Position numbers and translations under genes: made by a program | In this document: piece by piece, positions 24,849-35,403 of the stretch | How the letters are laid out: each line of letters starts with the position of its first letter | Numbering within the stretch: position 1 is the stretch's first letter | The notes under the pieces: generated by a model | The model's input: the letters and a program-made list of their open reading frames with translations, nothing else | Database searches by the model: none | Told to the model about the DNA's origin: nothing | Source of the DNA: Amblyornis subalaris | Taxonomy: Eukaryota > Chordata > Aves > Passeriformes > Ptilonorhynchidae | Length of the DNA stretch: 64,000 bases | Reading direction: 5' to 3' | NCBI GenBank assembly: GCA_018881555.1 | Contig: JACAXG010000028.1 | Span: 2,221,143-2,285,142, forward strand

Positions 24849-27800
24849 GGCAGATCCCCGGTGCAAAAATCCATGAGGAATAACGTGGTAATGTCCACAG
24901 GGTGCGGTGTTTTGGAGCTCCCACTCCTGCAACCCTGCCAGAGGGATGGACTGGCGGCTGCCACGCTGCTCTGGGCATCTCCATCGCTGTGGCCGGTCTG
25001 CTCCATCTCCGCCAGGCACTGAGGTACCACCTGGACTTTGCCATCAGCAAAGTGTTTGTAGAAANAGAGGCATTTCTGGAAATTAAGAACAGAAACTATA
25101 AGTGGACTCTCAGTTCCTTGCCAACAGTGCATGCGATTTATCCAGAGTCATCTCTCAGGACTCTCCTTGCCACATCTGTTGAACAGCACAANGAGTCTTT
25201 TGACGTCTGAAATGAGACTCTTATTTTAGTCACCCTGTTTAAAAAAAAAAAAAAAAAGCTTTATCCCAAGACACCCATGACAAAACTGCTTTCAGGAAGT
25301 TACAGTCATCCCACACAGACACACATCCCTCCTTTAAACACAAAACCCAAACACCATGTTTTTTCCCCAGACTGCACAGTTAGAACCTGTTTTAGATTAC
25401 ACTTCTCAGTATGCTCAAGATGAACAGTGTTTTATGGATCAGAATTTTCACGTTTAGCATAAAAGTACAAACTGCTGCAGCTTTTTTTCACAAAAAGCAA
25501 TTAAACTTGATTATTCCTGGACTGCAGGGTGCACTGGAGCAAGGCTGAGCGTCCCAGCAGATATTTTTGTCTGCACTAGCCTTAGCATAAAAGATGAAGA
25601 AAAGCCACAGGACAGCTCACCAAAAGTGCCTGCAAAGGGACAACATTAAATTCCTAGTTTCAAACTGCATTTCCGCCACTACGAGCTTCCACATTAAATA
25701 TTCACAGGCCAGTGTTTTCCCTGNATTTCACATTTGCTTCTTGCTTCACGCATTCCAAGACCTCGTCGTCTCCTTTTATTTGCTTCTTTTCAGCGGAGTG
25801 GGAGCTGGGGAAGGAGAAGCCGTTTAACCCGGAGCCACGGAGCAGATGTCGGGCACTCCACTTGCAGGCTCACAAAGCCAGGACATCTGTTTGAAATATG
25901 TCAGCAGAGAGGCCATCAGCCTTTTAGAGGCTGCAGCAATCCTCTGCCTTTCCTACATCCTCTTCCAAATTACACTGAAGTGTAAGAGACCTCTCCCAGT
26001 GCCTCGCCAGCCCCACCGTTCCCAGTCCGTGTTTTTCTGCTTCCAGGCTGGTGCTCCCACACAGCTGATTCAGGATCATTGACCCTAGCAGGGTCTTTTT
26101 TTGTTTCAGGGCTTTTAGGACAAAAAGGAAGGGGGTTGAGCNTTTTGTTGGCCTCTTCACAGAGCAGCCGAGATTTCTCTCAGCACCGGCCTGCCTCGCA
26201 GGNTTTTGCTACAGGCTGGCGTGGCAAAGCAGTTGAATGCAGAACAACCAGAAACAACACATGGTGAAGCACTGACCCATAATGCAATTAGCAGCCTTCC
26301 CCAGAAGCATTTTTCAATACCCCAGGGCACTCAGAATTTGCTNACTGTTTGATTTGTGCTGGCCCAAATTCCTGACATTGCTTGAGCAAACCACAGGACC
26401 AGGAACTAAGTCATCCTGTCTTCCGATCTTTTTATGAGGCTACTGCCTTTGTTTTCTTAGAGAAAATCCATTTTTTTCCCACCTCTGTTTTCCTGATCAG
26501 AGGAATACAAATTTAAATCTCAGTTCCCAAGGGAGAGGGATTTGTTAATTTGACAATACGCCCTCCAAACACTGAGAGTTTAACAAACAGTTGCTCCAAG
26601 ACGAGCACACGGATTTTATTTCATTTACAGTGATTCAATTAGCAGCCATCTAAGGAATTCTGAAAATTTTCTGGGTGTGAATACACTGGCTCACAGAGGT
26701 TTATTGTTCTTAATCCAGATGCGACTCTGGCAAGCAGAGATGTGCAAAAAAATCTCCCCCACACACCTAGTCCAGCCAAGGTGAAGGGCACTGCTCATCC
26801 AGCACTGGGCTGGACGACAGCCTGCATCCATCACCTGAGAGAAGATAAATGCTGCTGTCACCCAGGCTCCTGAGCTCCATCCATCACTGCTCAGCCAGGT
26901 TGGCTTTTTTTTGTTTGTTTGGAGTTTTTTTGTTTTTTAAAAAAAAAAAAGTGGCTATTAAAACTCACCTAGCAAACCACCTGACAGTGAGAACTATCAG
27001 ACATGNTACACCAAAGAAATGCTCTGGTTTCATCCTGACAGAGCCCTGTGAATAGGTTTGGTCTCTCCCAACAAAGAAAGGGATCCTAAAAGCATCCTTT
27101 ACCCTACACAGCCCCTCTGACCCCACAGGGAATTTCTGCAGCACACAGATACCTCCACACTGAGCTCAGACCAAAAGCCAAAAACACCTCCCTGCTCCCC
27201 TGCCTGCAGCTTTACTGCCTGGGGGACAACTGTGTCCAGTTTCCAGAAGATTCTGCCTTGGATATTACCTGCCTAGGGAGGCAGAACTCAAAGCAATATA
27301 AATTCACTCTGGAATTGATGGAAGGAGGAGTAATTTTATCATGTCGTGGGAGTGATCAGAAATAGCATTCCCCATGTCTGGGAAGCAAAGTGCTGTAATA
27401 AAGGTCCTGGAGCAGGGAACACATCTTCTCTNTGTGAAGGGCTGTGGCAGTAGGCAGCACTCATTGCTTTATCAAATATTCCTGCCTGCCTGGCTGTCTG
27501 TGGAAAACAGGCACAGACTCATTTGTCACAGTCCTGTTCCCCCTGACTCACAAAGCTTTGACTCGAGAAGGACTCCTCGAGTTCAGAGGTTTTTTTCGTG
27601 TTTCCAACTGCGCCCCCAGTTCCGGGTCAGTTTGTAATGTTTAACAGATCTGCTGCATCAGCTCCAGCACAGACACGGGGTTATCTCCAACCAGCCTCCC
27701 AGCGAGAGGCGGGAGGTTGGTGGGAATACGTGAATTGTGACAGGTCCTGCACAGACAAGACAGCTCGAGCTGGATGACAGGGCAAGAGTTTGGACAAACA

Positions 27801-30800
27801 TTGCCCTGAAACAANAGGCCATGATGGTGCTTCTTGCTTGGTTCACAAATTCCCTTTGCTTTGCTGCATGTGGGCAGCTCTGTCCTGCAAAGTTTGCNTA
27901 ACATCCTCATGTTTATGAGTGTGGTTTGCCCTTCGACTGGCCTCTAGACAGAAGTGGTCGGACTGCACAGTGAAGTCATGTCATTTTAGGGAATTTGAAC
28001 AGCTACACAGTCTGTGACCAACACTTGTTAGTGCCCTGTTCCTCCCTGTCCTACTGACTGGGTCCCAGCANGATTTGCCATTTGCCTCACTAAGCTACAG
28101 CTCCTCTCCAAAGAGCACACAGGCACCGTGCTCTGTGCAGGCATTAGTGAGCACACAGGAAGGGCTTGACTTGGTCATTGCAGATTAAAGCAGAATTCAG
28201 TGTATGAGAGCAGGTCCTGTGCTTNGCATGCACAACTGGGAGGTGTAAAGAAAGATTTGGTACCAGCCCTGGCCTGTACACTAAGCAGGAGCTGGGAGAG
28301 GTGCAGGGAAGGAGCAAAGTGCAACCAGCAAACAGCACCCTGTGTCCTCCCCAGTCCACTGTTGACCAGGACCTGCAAGAGCAGGTTAACCCCTCAACCA
28401 GCTGCTACACCAAGAAAGGCTGAGCCTTACCCAGGTCTCTTCAGCCTACTCCACTTACTGACACTATTACCAGCATCTCTCTTTCCCAGAGAAGCTTTTT
28501 ACCAATACCTCTCCTCTAACTCACCATGTTATTTCCTGCCTGATTTCAACAAGCTCTGGAAGAGGTTCTCCTCTCAGACCTCCATGCACTTTCTTTGACC
28601 TTATCAAACAAGCCAATTCCCCAAGTTCAAAAGTGGGACACTTAAAAATTTTACTCACCAGGGAAGTCTCACCAGAGGAGAGGCGTGGGGACTGCTAGGC
28701 TTCCCAGAGGCTTTTATTGTCTCATTAAGCTCTCCTTAATGAGAATTTCCTCACCTGCTACAGTGTCCCTCCCATTCATTTGCATTCACTGTCCTGCTGC
28801 TGGTACTTTCAAGCCTGTCTTAGCTCCCACTCCTTCCTCTTTCCCTCTTAACTGTTCTGAGCCCAATTTTTATCTCCATGCTCTCATCCTGGTCCCAGGG
28901 AGAAAATACTTTCTCCTCTCGAGTTACCNCTTGCCATGTTCCCCTTGGGTGGTTTCCTCCCTGATATCTCTGCAGCTTCTCCCAGCTCCAGAGTCATCTG
29001 CAATAGTCTCTCCTCCAAAGCAAGAAAGCAACAACTCCTGGTGAGATTCCTGACTTAAATGCTTGCTAAAAAATTTCCTTATTCTCTCAGCTAAGGCTCC
29101 CCCATGCACAGCGTGGACCCCACACACCTCAATGCCTGAACCCCGAACACCCCAGTGNCTCTGCGCGTCCCTGCCCGCTGTTTGTAGGAGCGGGGNTGTC
29201 GGATCGGCCCCTCTGCGGGACCAATGAGGGCCTCGCTCAGCGGGGCAGAGGGTTCAGCACCTTTCTCAATGACTGCAAATACTGCGGGGTTCAAGCTGTT
29301 CCACTTATCCCGTGGCATCTGAAAGAGCCTTGACAACAAAGCTGCGTCAGAGGGGGGCACAGCTGCCAAAGCAGCCGTTCCAGCTTCGTTGGATTGCCTG
29401 TTGGAAAATACTTCCCTGTTTTTTTTCATTCAAGCTTTTCTAGATAAGCATATGGCAAATGCAACTATTGGAGAGAATGAACTGCCTGCATCCCGGTTGG
29501 GAATGAGGGACTATCACAATTATCCCTGTGATAATGAGAGAGTCTGAACATGAGGGAACTTGATACAANGGGAGATTTATCTTGGAACCTGTCCCTTGGC
29601 AGCCTGGCCTGTATTGCTGGCAACACGGTTTCCCATTGCACAAAGGGCAGGGATCAGACCCAGGATGACAGATCCATCTCTATCTCAAGCTCGTCCTGTT
29701 CCATTACCACTTTTCCAGTGGTANTTCCTTAGATCACCCAGACACCGCTTCATTTAAATCACGTTGTCCCATGGGAATCTGTACCCACCTTGGATCTCCA
29801 AATGACCCAGAAAATTGCTTTCTTTCCTATCACAAACCAGGTCAACACTTCAAATCCTGACCTTCAAGGCTGCCAGGGTGAGGAGAGAGGCAAGACAGGA
29901 GTCCGAGGCCTTGGTCCAACACTCACGGAGACTCTCGTCACAAAGAATTACGTGAACTCTGCAAACAGATAAGGAAAAGCAGAAAGAGCAAACGCGGGTC
30001 TGCACAACCTTGACATGGCAATCGATGCTCTAGTTTACCACCAGGAGCAAGCAAATAGCCCCAGAGTTACGTGCTGCATAGCAAACATTGCAGTTTTATC
30101 TGGATGACAGGCAGCAATTTGTGGCAAAGGTTAAATCTCTCTGTTCACTCAAGCTTGACATACNGATGGTCGTGTTACATTCCCTGTTCTCAGCGGGTTT
30201 GTGCATGAATTTAAGGTTAAGTGCATGTGTGCCTTTAGGATCATGACCTTCATTCAATATTGCGTGGCCCAGCAGACCCATAATTAATCCCCAACGTGTT
30301 CAAGTGACAGCTCTCACTCGTAACGTCATCCATGCAGAACAGCGAGGTGCGTGTAAATTCCTACGTTCCAGCTGGGAGTCAGAGATTTTCCAGCCACCAG
30401 AGCAGGGAGGCTGCACAGCAGGTTTCTGACAGGATGAATGGAACAATTGGTAGCTTGGGCTATTTTACAGGTAAATTGGGTATGGCAGGAGAGGGAGGTG
30501 CAAACAGTCACTGCTCGTTCAGCTGCTGAGGATGGGCTGGGAANGACAACACCTCCATGCTGTCATTCCTTGTTACATGACCAACACTTTCTACTCTGAA
30601 GAATGTAAGAGTTCCAGAGGCTTATGAAACCTGTAAGAAAACCCCCACCATCTTCATCCTGNGCAGTCTGCAAACATGAAACTTGAGCAGACTCAGCTCA
30701 GCCACTTGCTCTTCCTTCTCCTCCCAATCGCCAGTTTTCAAATGTACTCAAAGGTCGGAAACCCAACAATAAACCATACCCACAGTCTGGCAATCAGATC

Positions 30801-31000
30801 CATGTGCCCCAGGCAAGTCCTCACACCCAGGTCATGTCCTGTCTGCTTCACTTATGAGAGCTGCTGCTAATACCAGTGGTTCGTTTCCAAATTCTGGGTA
30901 TTTAATCTTTTTATCTACTTGTTCTCTTCACGAAGATGAACCTGCTCGGTCAGGTTGGACCAACAAGTGTTTTATCCCACAGGTAACTCAACAANCTGAG
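24849..31000. other. Intergenic region, no gene recognised
   Basis: About 6 kb between the PRPSAP2 promoter and the GPCR gene. I find no exon with conserved protein text and no RNA gene. Small features are an A run of about 18 bases near 25240-25257, a T/A low-complexity patch near 26907-26951, and a small GC-rich patch near 29130-29240. Short open frames here look random. Confidence 0.5.
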
Positions 31001-31015
31001 TATGTTTTACAGAAA

Positions 31016-31021
31016 TTTATT
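31016..31021 (-). terminator. Candidate polyadenylation signal of the GPCR gene
   Basis: The plus strand reads tttatt, so AATAAA on the gene strand, about 505 bases past the GPCR stop codon at 31527. It is placed by position only, and no cleavage-site evidence is available. Confidence 0.4.
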
Positions 31022-31526
31022 GGGAGTTAATATTCATTTACCAACAGCACAAAATATCAGAACTCTGCTATTTAAGGGCTGGAAAGACATCAAACACAGA
31101 GACAAGCATTGCTCAGAAATAGTTATGCTGTACATCAAATCTGAGTAACAGCAGCATGACTGCTGATTTGTCCTGCCTGAGGAGAGAAAAGATGAGTGTC
31201 TCACTCATTGTTCCATTCCCTACAAAAATACATACAGCTGTTGCATTGTAAACAGCTGTANCCATCTTTCTATAAAAGATGCATGAACAAGAGTCAAAAG
31301 GCACAAGGAGTAAAATGCTGCTACTTTGACCCACCTTGCTGCAGCTCCAGAGAGTTCTTCCATTCCCACTGTGTGTTAAACCATAGCATATTTGAGATAC
31401 CTCCAAAACACAAAATCACACCTTGTTAGCACGTGCAGCCCTTTGCAGTCCCCAGTCCTGCAATTAGAGCTCTGAAATGAGGGAAACTCCAGAGAGGAGA
31501 ACGGCCCCTTCCACACCAGTGCCTAC

Positions 31527-32612
31527 TCAGGCCCTGGGGACCTCCACTTCCGAAGCAGACCTGGACTTCCGCCGGCTGCTCAGGCTGCCCAGGACCGACT
31601 CCTCGCTGAAGGCGCCTTCNAAGGTCGACAGGATGGACTGGCGGAACTTCTCCTTGAAATCTGGCCCCACAAAGACGTACAGGATGGGGTTGATGCAGCT
31701 GTTGAAGAAAGCAAGGCTGGAAACCAAGGGGATCCCTAAGTAAAGGGCCAGTTTCATCTCATGGCTGGANGAGTTTTTGGATATTTCCAGCAGGGAGAAG
31801 ACATGATAGGGGAAATAACAGAGGAAAAANGAGACTGTGACAGCAATGATGATTCTGTAAGGCTTTGCAGAGTTGGCCAACTGCCTTCTTTTCAGCTTGA
31901 CAGCAACAACGCTGTAGCAGATGAGAATCANCATGAAGGGGATGAGGAACCCACATAAGAACCGCGTGATGATCATCGCTTTGTGCCGCATCCTCCACAG
32001 CCTCCGCGTTGCCTCGGACGTGTAGTCATCGGACAGCGCNAAATTATTGTAACAGCTGGTGACGTTCCTGGAACTGACCACGGTGTCCCGGAAGACGAGG
32101 TACGGGGAGCTGAGCAGGAGAGCCAGGACCCACGTCCCCAGCGCGATCCTGGCCGCCAGCTCCGGGCTTCTGCGGTTGTGAGACCAGACGGGAAAGGCCA
32201 CGGAAACGCAGCGGTCAATGCTGATGACCGTCAGGAGGAAGACACTGGCAAACATGTTGAGGAAGGCGATGGCGCTGTTCAGCTTGCACAGGAGCTTCCC
32301 AAACGGCCAGTGGAAGCCCAGGGCGGTGTAGACGATGCTGAGGGGCAGGAAAAAGGTAAAGATGAAGTCAGCAATGGCCAGGTTGAGGAACCAGACGGAA
32401 TTCACCGTCTTCTTCATCTTGAAGCCTGCAATCCAGATGACGAGGCCGTTCCCTGTCACCCCCAGCAAACAGGCGATGCTGTACACCACCATGGAGAGGA
32501 TGTGCATGGTCTTCTGGAGGCCAGAGTAGTAGTCATGGTCAGTGGCATTCTCAGGCTGCTCTGTGGGGCAGCTGGCAGAGAAGGGGGAAGGGGAAGGAGA
32601 GGTGCTGTCCAT
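31527..32612 (-). CDS. Chemerin/formyl-peptide-receptor-like GPCR (CMKLR1-like)
   Basis: Rhodopsin-class seven-helix receptor of the chemoattractant group (CMKLR1, GPR1, FPR, C5aR), a plasma-membrane Gi-type receptor on immune cells in known relatives. A single 361-aa coding exon. I start at the ATG at 32610-32612 (MDSTSP), because a splice acceptor (atttcag) ends at 32630, between it and the upstream in-frame ATG. The N-terminus has a glycosylation site NAT at residues 22-24 and an acidic tyrosine pair DHDYYSG, a likely sulfation site. TM1 has GNGLVIWIAG and TM2 has NLAIADF. TM3 ends in the group-typical DRC instead of DRY. ECL2 has NVTSCYNN, with its cysteine partner in LLCKLNS. TM6 has FFLCYFPYHVF and TM7 has NSCINPILY. 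The tail is Ser/Arg-rich, ending EVEVPRA. Family text FKMKKTVNSVWFLNLA and PSLVFRDT-like PYLVFRDT favour CMKLR1. Exact orthology is undecided. Several Ns fall in the frame; no stop does. Confidence 0.9.
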   Translation of the reverse strand: MDSTSPSPSPFSASCPTEQPENATDHDYYSGLQKTMHILSMVVYSIACLLGVTGNGLVIWIAGFKMKKTVNSVWFLNLAIADFIFTFFLPLSIVYTALGFHWPFGKLLCKLNSAIAFLNMFASVFLLTVISIDRCVSVAFPVWSHNRRSPELAARIALGTWVLALLLSSPYLVFRDTVVSSRNVTSCYNNXALSDDYTSEATRRLWRMRHKAMIITRFLCGFLIPFMXILICYSVVAVKLKRRQLANSAKPYRIIIAVTVXFFLCYFPYHVFSLLEISKNXSSHEMKLALYLGIPLVSSLAFFNSCINPILYVFVGPDFKEKFRQSILSTXEGAFSEESVLGSLSSRRKSRSASEVEVPRA

Positions 32613-32639
32613 CACCGGCAAGCCAAGACCTGAAATCAC

Positions 32640-33855
32640 AACAGAGCTGTTATCTGCAGCTCCTANGGCTCAAGAGAGGTGCAAATCTTTGTGAGCAACT
32701 GTACACAAAANGTGTATGAAAAGCCAGATTAGATAAACTAATTTATAATTAATATAAAGTCACTCTCTATAGAATGTGCAGCTGCACCTCACAGAAACAC
32801 CGTGACCACNGAAACCAACCCCAGTTTTGCTGCTGGTGTCAGTGCTGTCAGAACACCTCCATCCAATGGCCCACAGCAGCAATCCAGCATGGGCCAGCAG
32901 CAGAACCATGGAAACCCAGATCCCCCCACTGTGACAAGTCCTCTTTGGATGACCAGTGACAAATTAAGACAGCAAAAACCATCTAGACTGGTAATAATTA
33001 TGTTAACAGACTGTTTCTTCACCAAGCCCTTTCCAGGGAGGTGCACTCTTGGAGCAGAACACCCGAGCTGTATCCAGGTGTAACCCTCAGCCCTTTACCC
33101 AACTACCACCCTCCCGGTGAGCCCAGCTTTCTCCTCATCACTCCTGCTCATCCCCCCACTCGCCTTGGCAGNTCCTGGCAGGACTCACCGTGCTCCTTGG
33201 CTGCTCTGCCCGCAGCAGGTGGTCTTGCCTCCTGGCTGACTCCCNTCCTACTGCTCCTCTCCAGGCTGACGCGTACTGCCTCGCCCCATTTTCCCATGGC
33301 TTGGGATCACGAGGAATTTAGTAGGATCACTTATTCCCCAGTCTTCTTCCTCAATTTNTGGTGTGTTGATTTAACCCCTGAAGCCCTGGTGGGTGCAGGT
33401 TCCCTTGGGGCTGGTTGGCCAAGCCCNTTCTCTAACTCGGACTTGAAGAATGAAGAAAACATGGCCCCTCTCCTGCCTGTGCCATCCATCCCCCTGGCAG
33501 CTCTCCCTCCTGAGCACCTGGATATCCCTCTGGGCACCTGGGTTGCCCTGCCGAGGGTGGGACAGGGCCAGTTCTGCTCCCCGACACCGCGGCATCGTGC
33601 CCAACCTGTGCCATGGCCTGGCACACCAGCTTTCCTGAAGACACCGTCTTGGCCGGGGAGTCTTGGGAGTGTCTGGAAGTGCTCCCTGCCCAGTGCAGGG
33701 TCGTGAGGAGTCCTATCCTTTGGTTCATGGGGGAAGTGAGAGGCACCCCCGGATCGCGGGACACTGGGAACACCTCAGGGCTGGGAGAGAGGCACCTGGG
33801 GGTGCATGGCAGGCAGCGTTGGAGCTGTGGGTGACAGCAGAGGAGGGGTGAGGGC
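32640..33855. other. Intergenic region between the GPCR gene and the SHMT1 promoter
   Basis: About 1.2 kb. It probably holds the untranslated 5' exon or promoter of the minus-strand GPCR gene, since the coding exon starts with a splice acceptor at 32630. I could not place that exon. A 221-codon open frame at 33041-33706 has no recognisable domain and looks like a chance frame in GC-rich DNA. Confidence 0.4.
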
Positions 33856-33859
33856 AGAG

Positions 33860-34260
33860 GGGTGACAGCAGCGGAGCCCCCGGCCCCCCGGCCCGGCCAA
33901 GGTCACCCCGAGCCCCGGCCGCCACGTGCGGGCCGCGCAGCCAGCCCCGCCCCCGGCGCGGGCCAATGGGGCGCGGGGAGGGGGGAGAGCGCGGCGCTGA
34001 TTGGCCCCGGCACTTCCCGGGCGGATTCCCCGCCGCCGATGGCGGGGCGGAGCGCGGCGCTGATTGGCCGAGGCGCGGAGGGGCGGGGCACGGACGGGCT
34101 ATGGTAGCGCGCGGGCTCCCGCGCGGTAGCGGAATCAGGATCTGGTAAGGATCGTGCCGGGACGGGGCGCGGGGCACGGCACGGCACGGCACGGACAGGG
34201 CACGGCACGGCACGGACAGGGCACGCCTCTGCAGGGGAGAGCGGGCAGGCAGCGCCGATC
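33860..34260 (+). promoter_or_regulatory. CpG-island promoter of SHMT1
   Basis: Dense CpG and GC content upstream of SHMT1. It contains three CCAAT-box elements: ggccaatggg near 33961-33970, and two inverted copies ctgattggcc near 33997-34006 and 34060-34069. A canonical E-box cacgtg lies near 33923-33928. A non-coding first exon is likely, ending at the donor atctg|gtaagg (last exon base 34144). There is no TATA box. The absolute transcription start is not determinable from sequence. Confidence 0.7.
34166..34226 (+). repeat. GC-rich pentamer tandem repeat
   Basis: Short array of ggcac units (cggcacggcacggcacgg) interrupted by acagg variants, directly after the proposed SHMT1 exon 1 donor at 34145. 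It is likely length-polymorphic. Confidence 0.85.
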
Positions 34261-35403
34261 CCCGCCACCCGGGTCAGGGCAGAGGGGGCGCGACACCCGG
34301 AGCCTCTCGGGATGTAGGATGTGGGATGCGATGGAGTCGGGATACAGGGGGTGCAGAAGTAGGTGGAGATGGAGCTTTGGGCCTGGGGTTCCCCAGGTGA
34401 GCTGCCAGGGCTGGACTGGTGTCCACCACGAGAGGGGACATGAGGGGGTCTCATCCTGAGTGGGGAATGGGAGCTCTGTCCCTGCTGAACCAGAAGCAGT
34501 GAGTGCGAGTGCTGCTGCAACTTGTGCTGGGTGGACATGCAGGACCCAGGCATCCTGCTCAGAGCCTGAGCACTGCACCCTGCCCTTCCCCTCGCAGCCT
34601 TTTGCCCAGCCCAGTCCCTCTGGCAGTGAGGATTCTCACCCTGCCAGTGAGGCCCCGGGCTTGAGCCNGAGCATGACCAAGTATCCCTGCCCAGCCAGGG
34701 CGGCCTGAATGGACTTCGGCAGCTTGGTACAAGGAAACCATGTGGGGTTGCTTAATAACCTGCTCACGGCCCTTCACTTGTCCTTGTGGGGTTAATGAGT
34801 AAAAGACGTTTTGTTTTCCGCCAAGGCAGCAGCTGGGCTGTTACTCCTTCCCAAGGAGCAGCAGTGGCATCAACTGGGCTTGAGGGTTCCTGCCAGGCCT
34901 GGGCATCACATATGGCATGGAGCCAAGCAGAGGCAGAGCTGCTGCCTCTTGGGGCCTCTCAGCTCCACAAGATGCTTCAGTCAGGGTTCGGGGCAGGACT
35001 CTGAGCTGCTGGGGGTTTGCCCAAGGGAAAGGAGCCAAGAGGTCTAAGCGTGCTGGGCATCACAATGTGCACTAGANTTGAGGTCTGTGGGTGTTAGCAC
35101 TTCACTTCCTTTAAAATTAAGCATCAGGCACTGCTGAGCTGGGCAGGGAGAGCTCAGAGAGGGGTGCTGATGGGAGGGTATCAGAAATTATCAAAGCACT
35201 GTAATTAACAAACTGGTCTTAAATCAGCAGGGAAGCCTGACACTTGTGTGTGTTTTCCTCATCCAACAGCCCATGGCTGGTCCCTTTGTGTTCTCGAGGA
35301 ACACGTGGGATGGCAGCACGCAGGGAGGTGTGGAGGCACCAGCCCTGCTGCCATCCCACAGACTCCCCTCTCCCCTGGCAGGTGACTCGGACCCAGCAGG
35401 AAC

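Noticed and set aside
31983..32633. 216-codon open frame on the plus strand
   Set aside because: It is the exact antisense of the GPCR coding exon and follows from its codon composition.
32613..32639. Upstream ATG for the GPCR (MISGLGLPV)
   Set aside because: A splice acceptor (tttcag) lies between this ATG and the MDSTSP start, so the upstream codons are most likely intronic.
33041..33706. 221-codon plus-strand frame as a candidate gene
   Set aside because: Low-complexity Pro/Ser/Leu composition typical of chance frames in GC-rich DNA, interrupted by ambiguous codons, and no domain seen.
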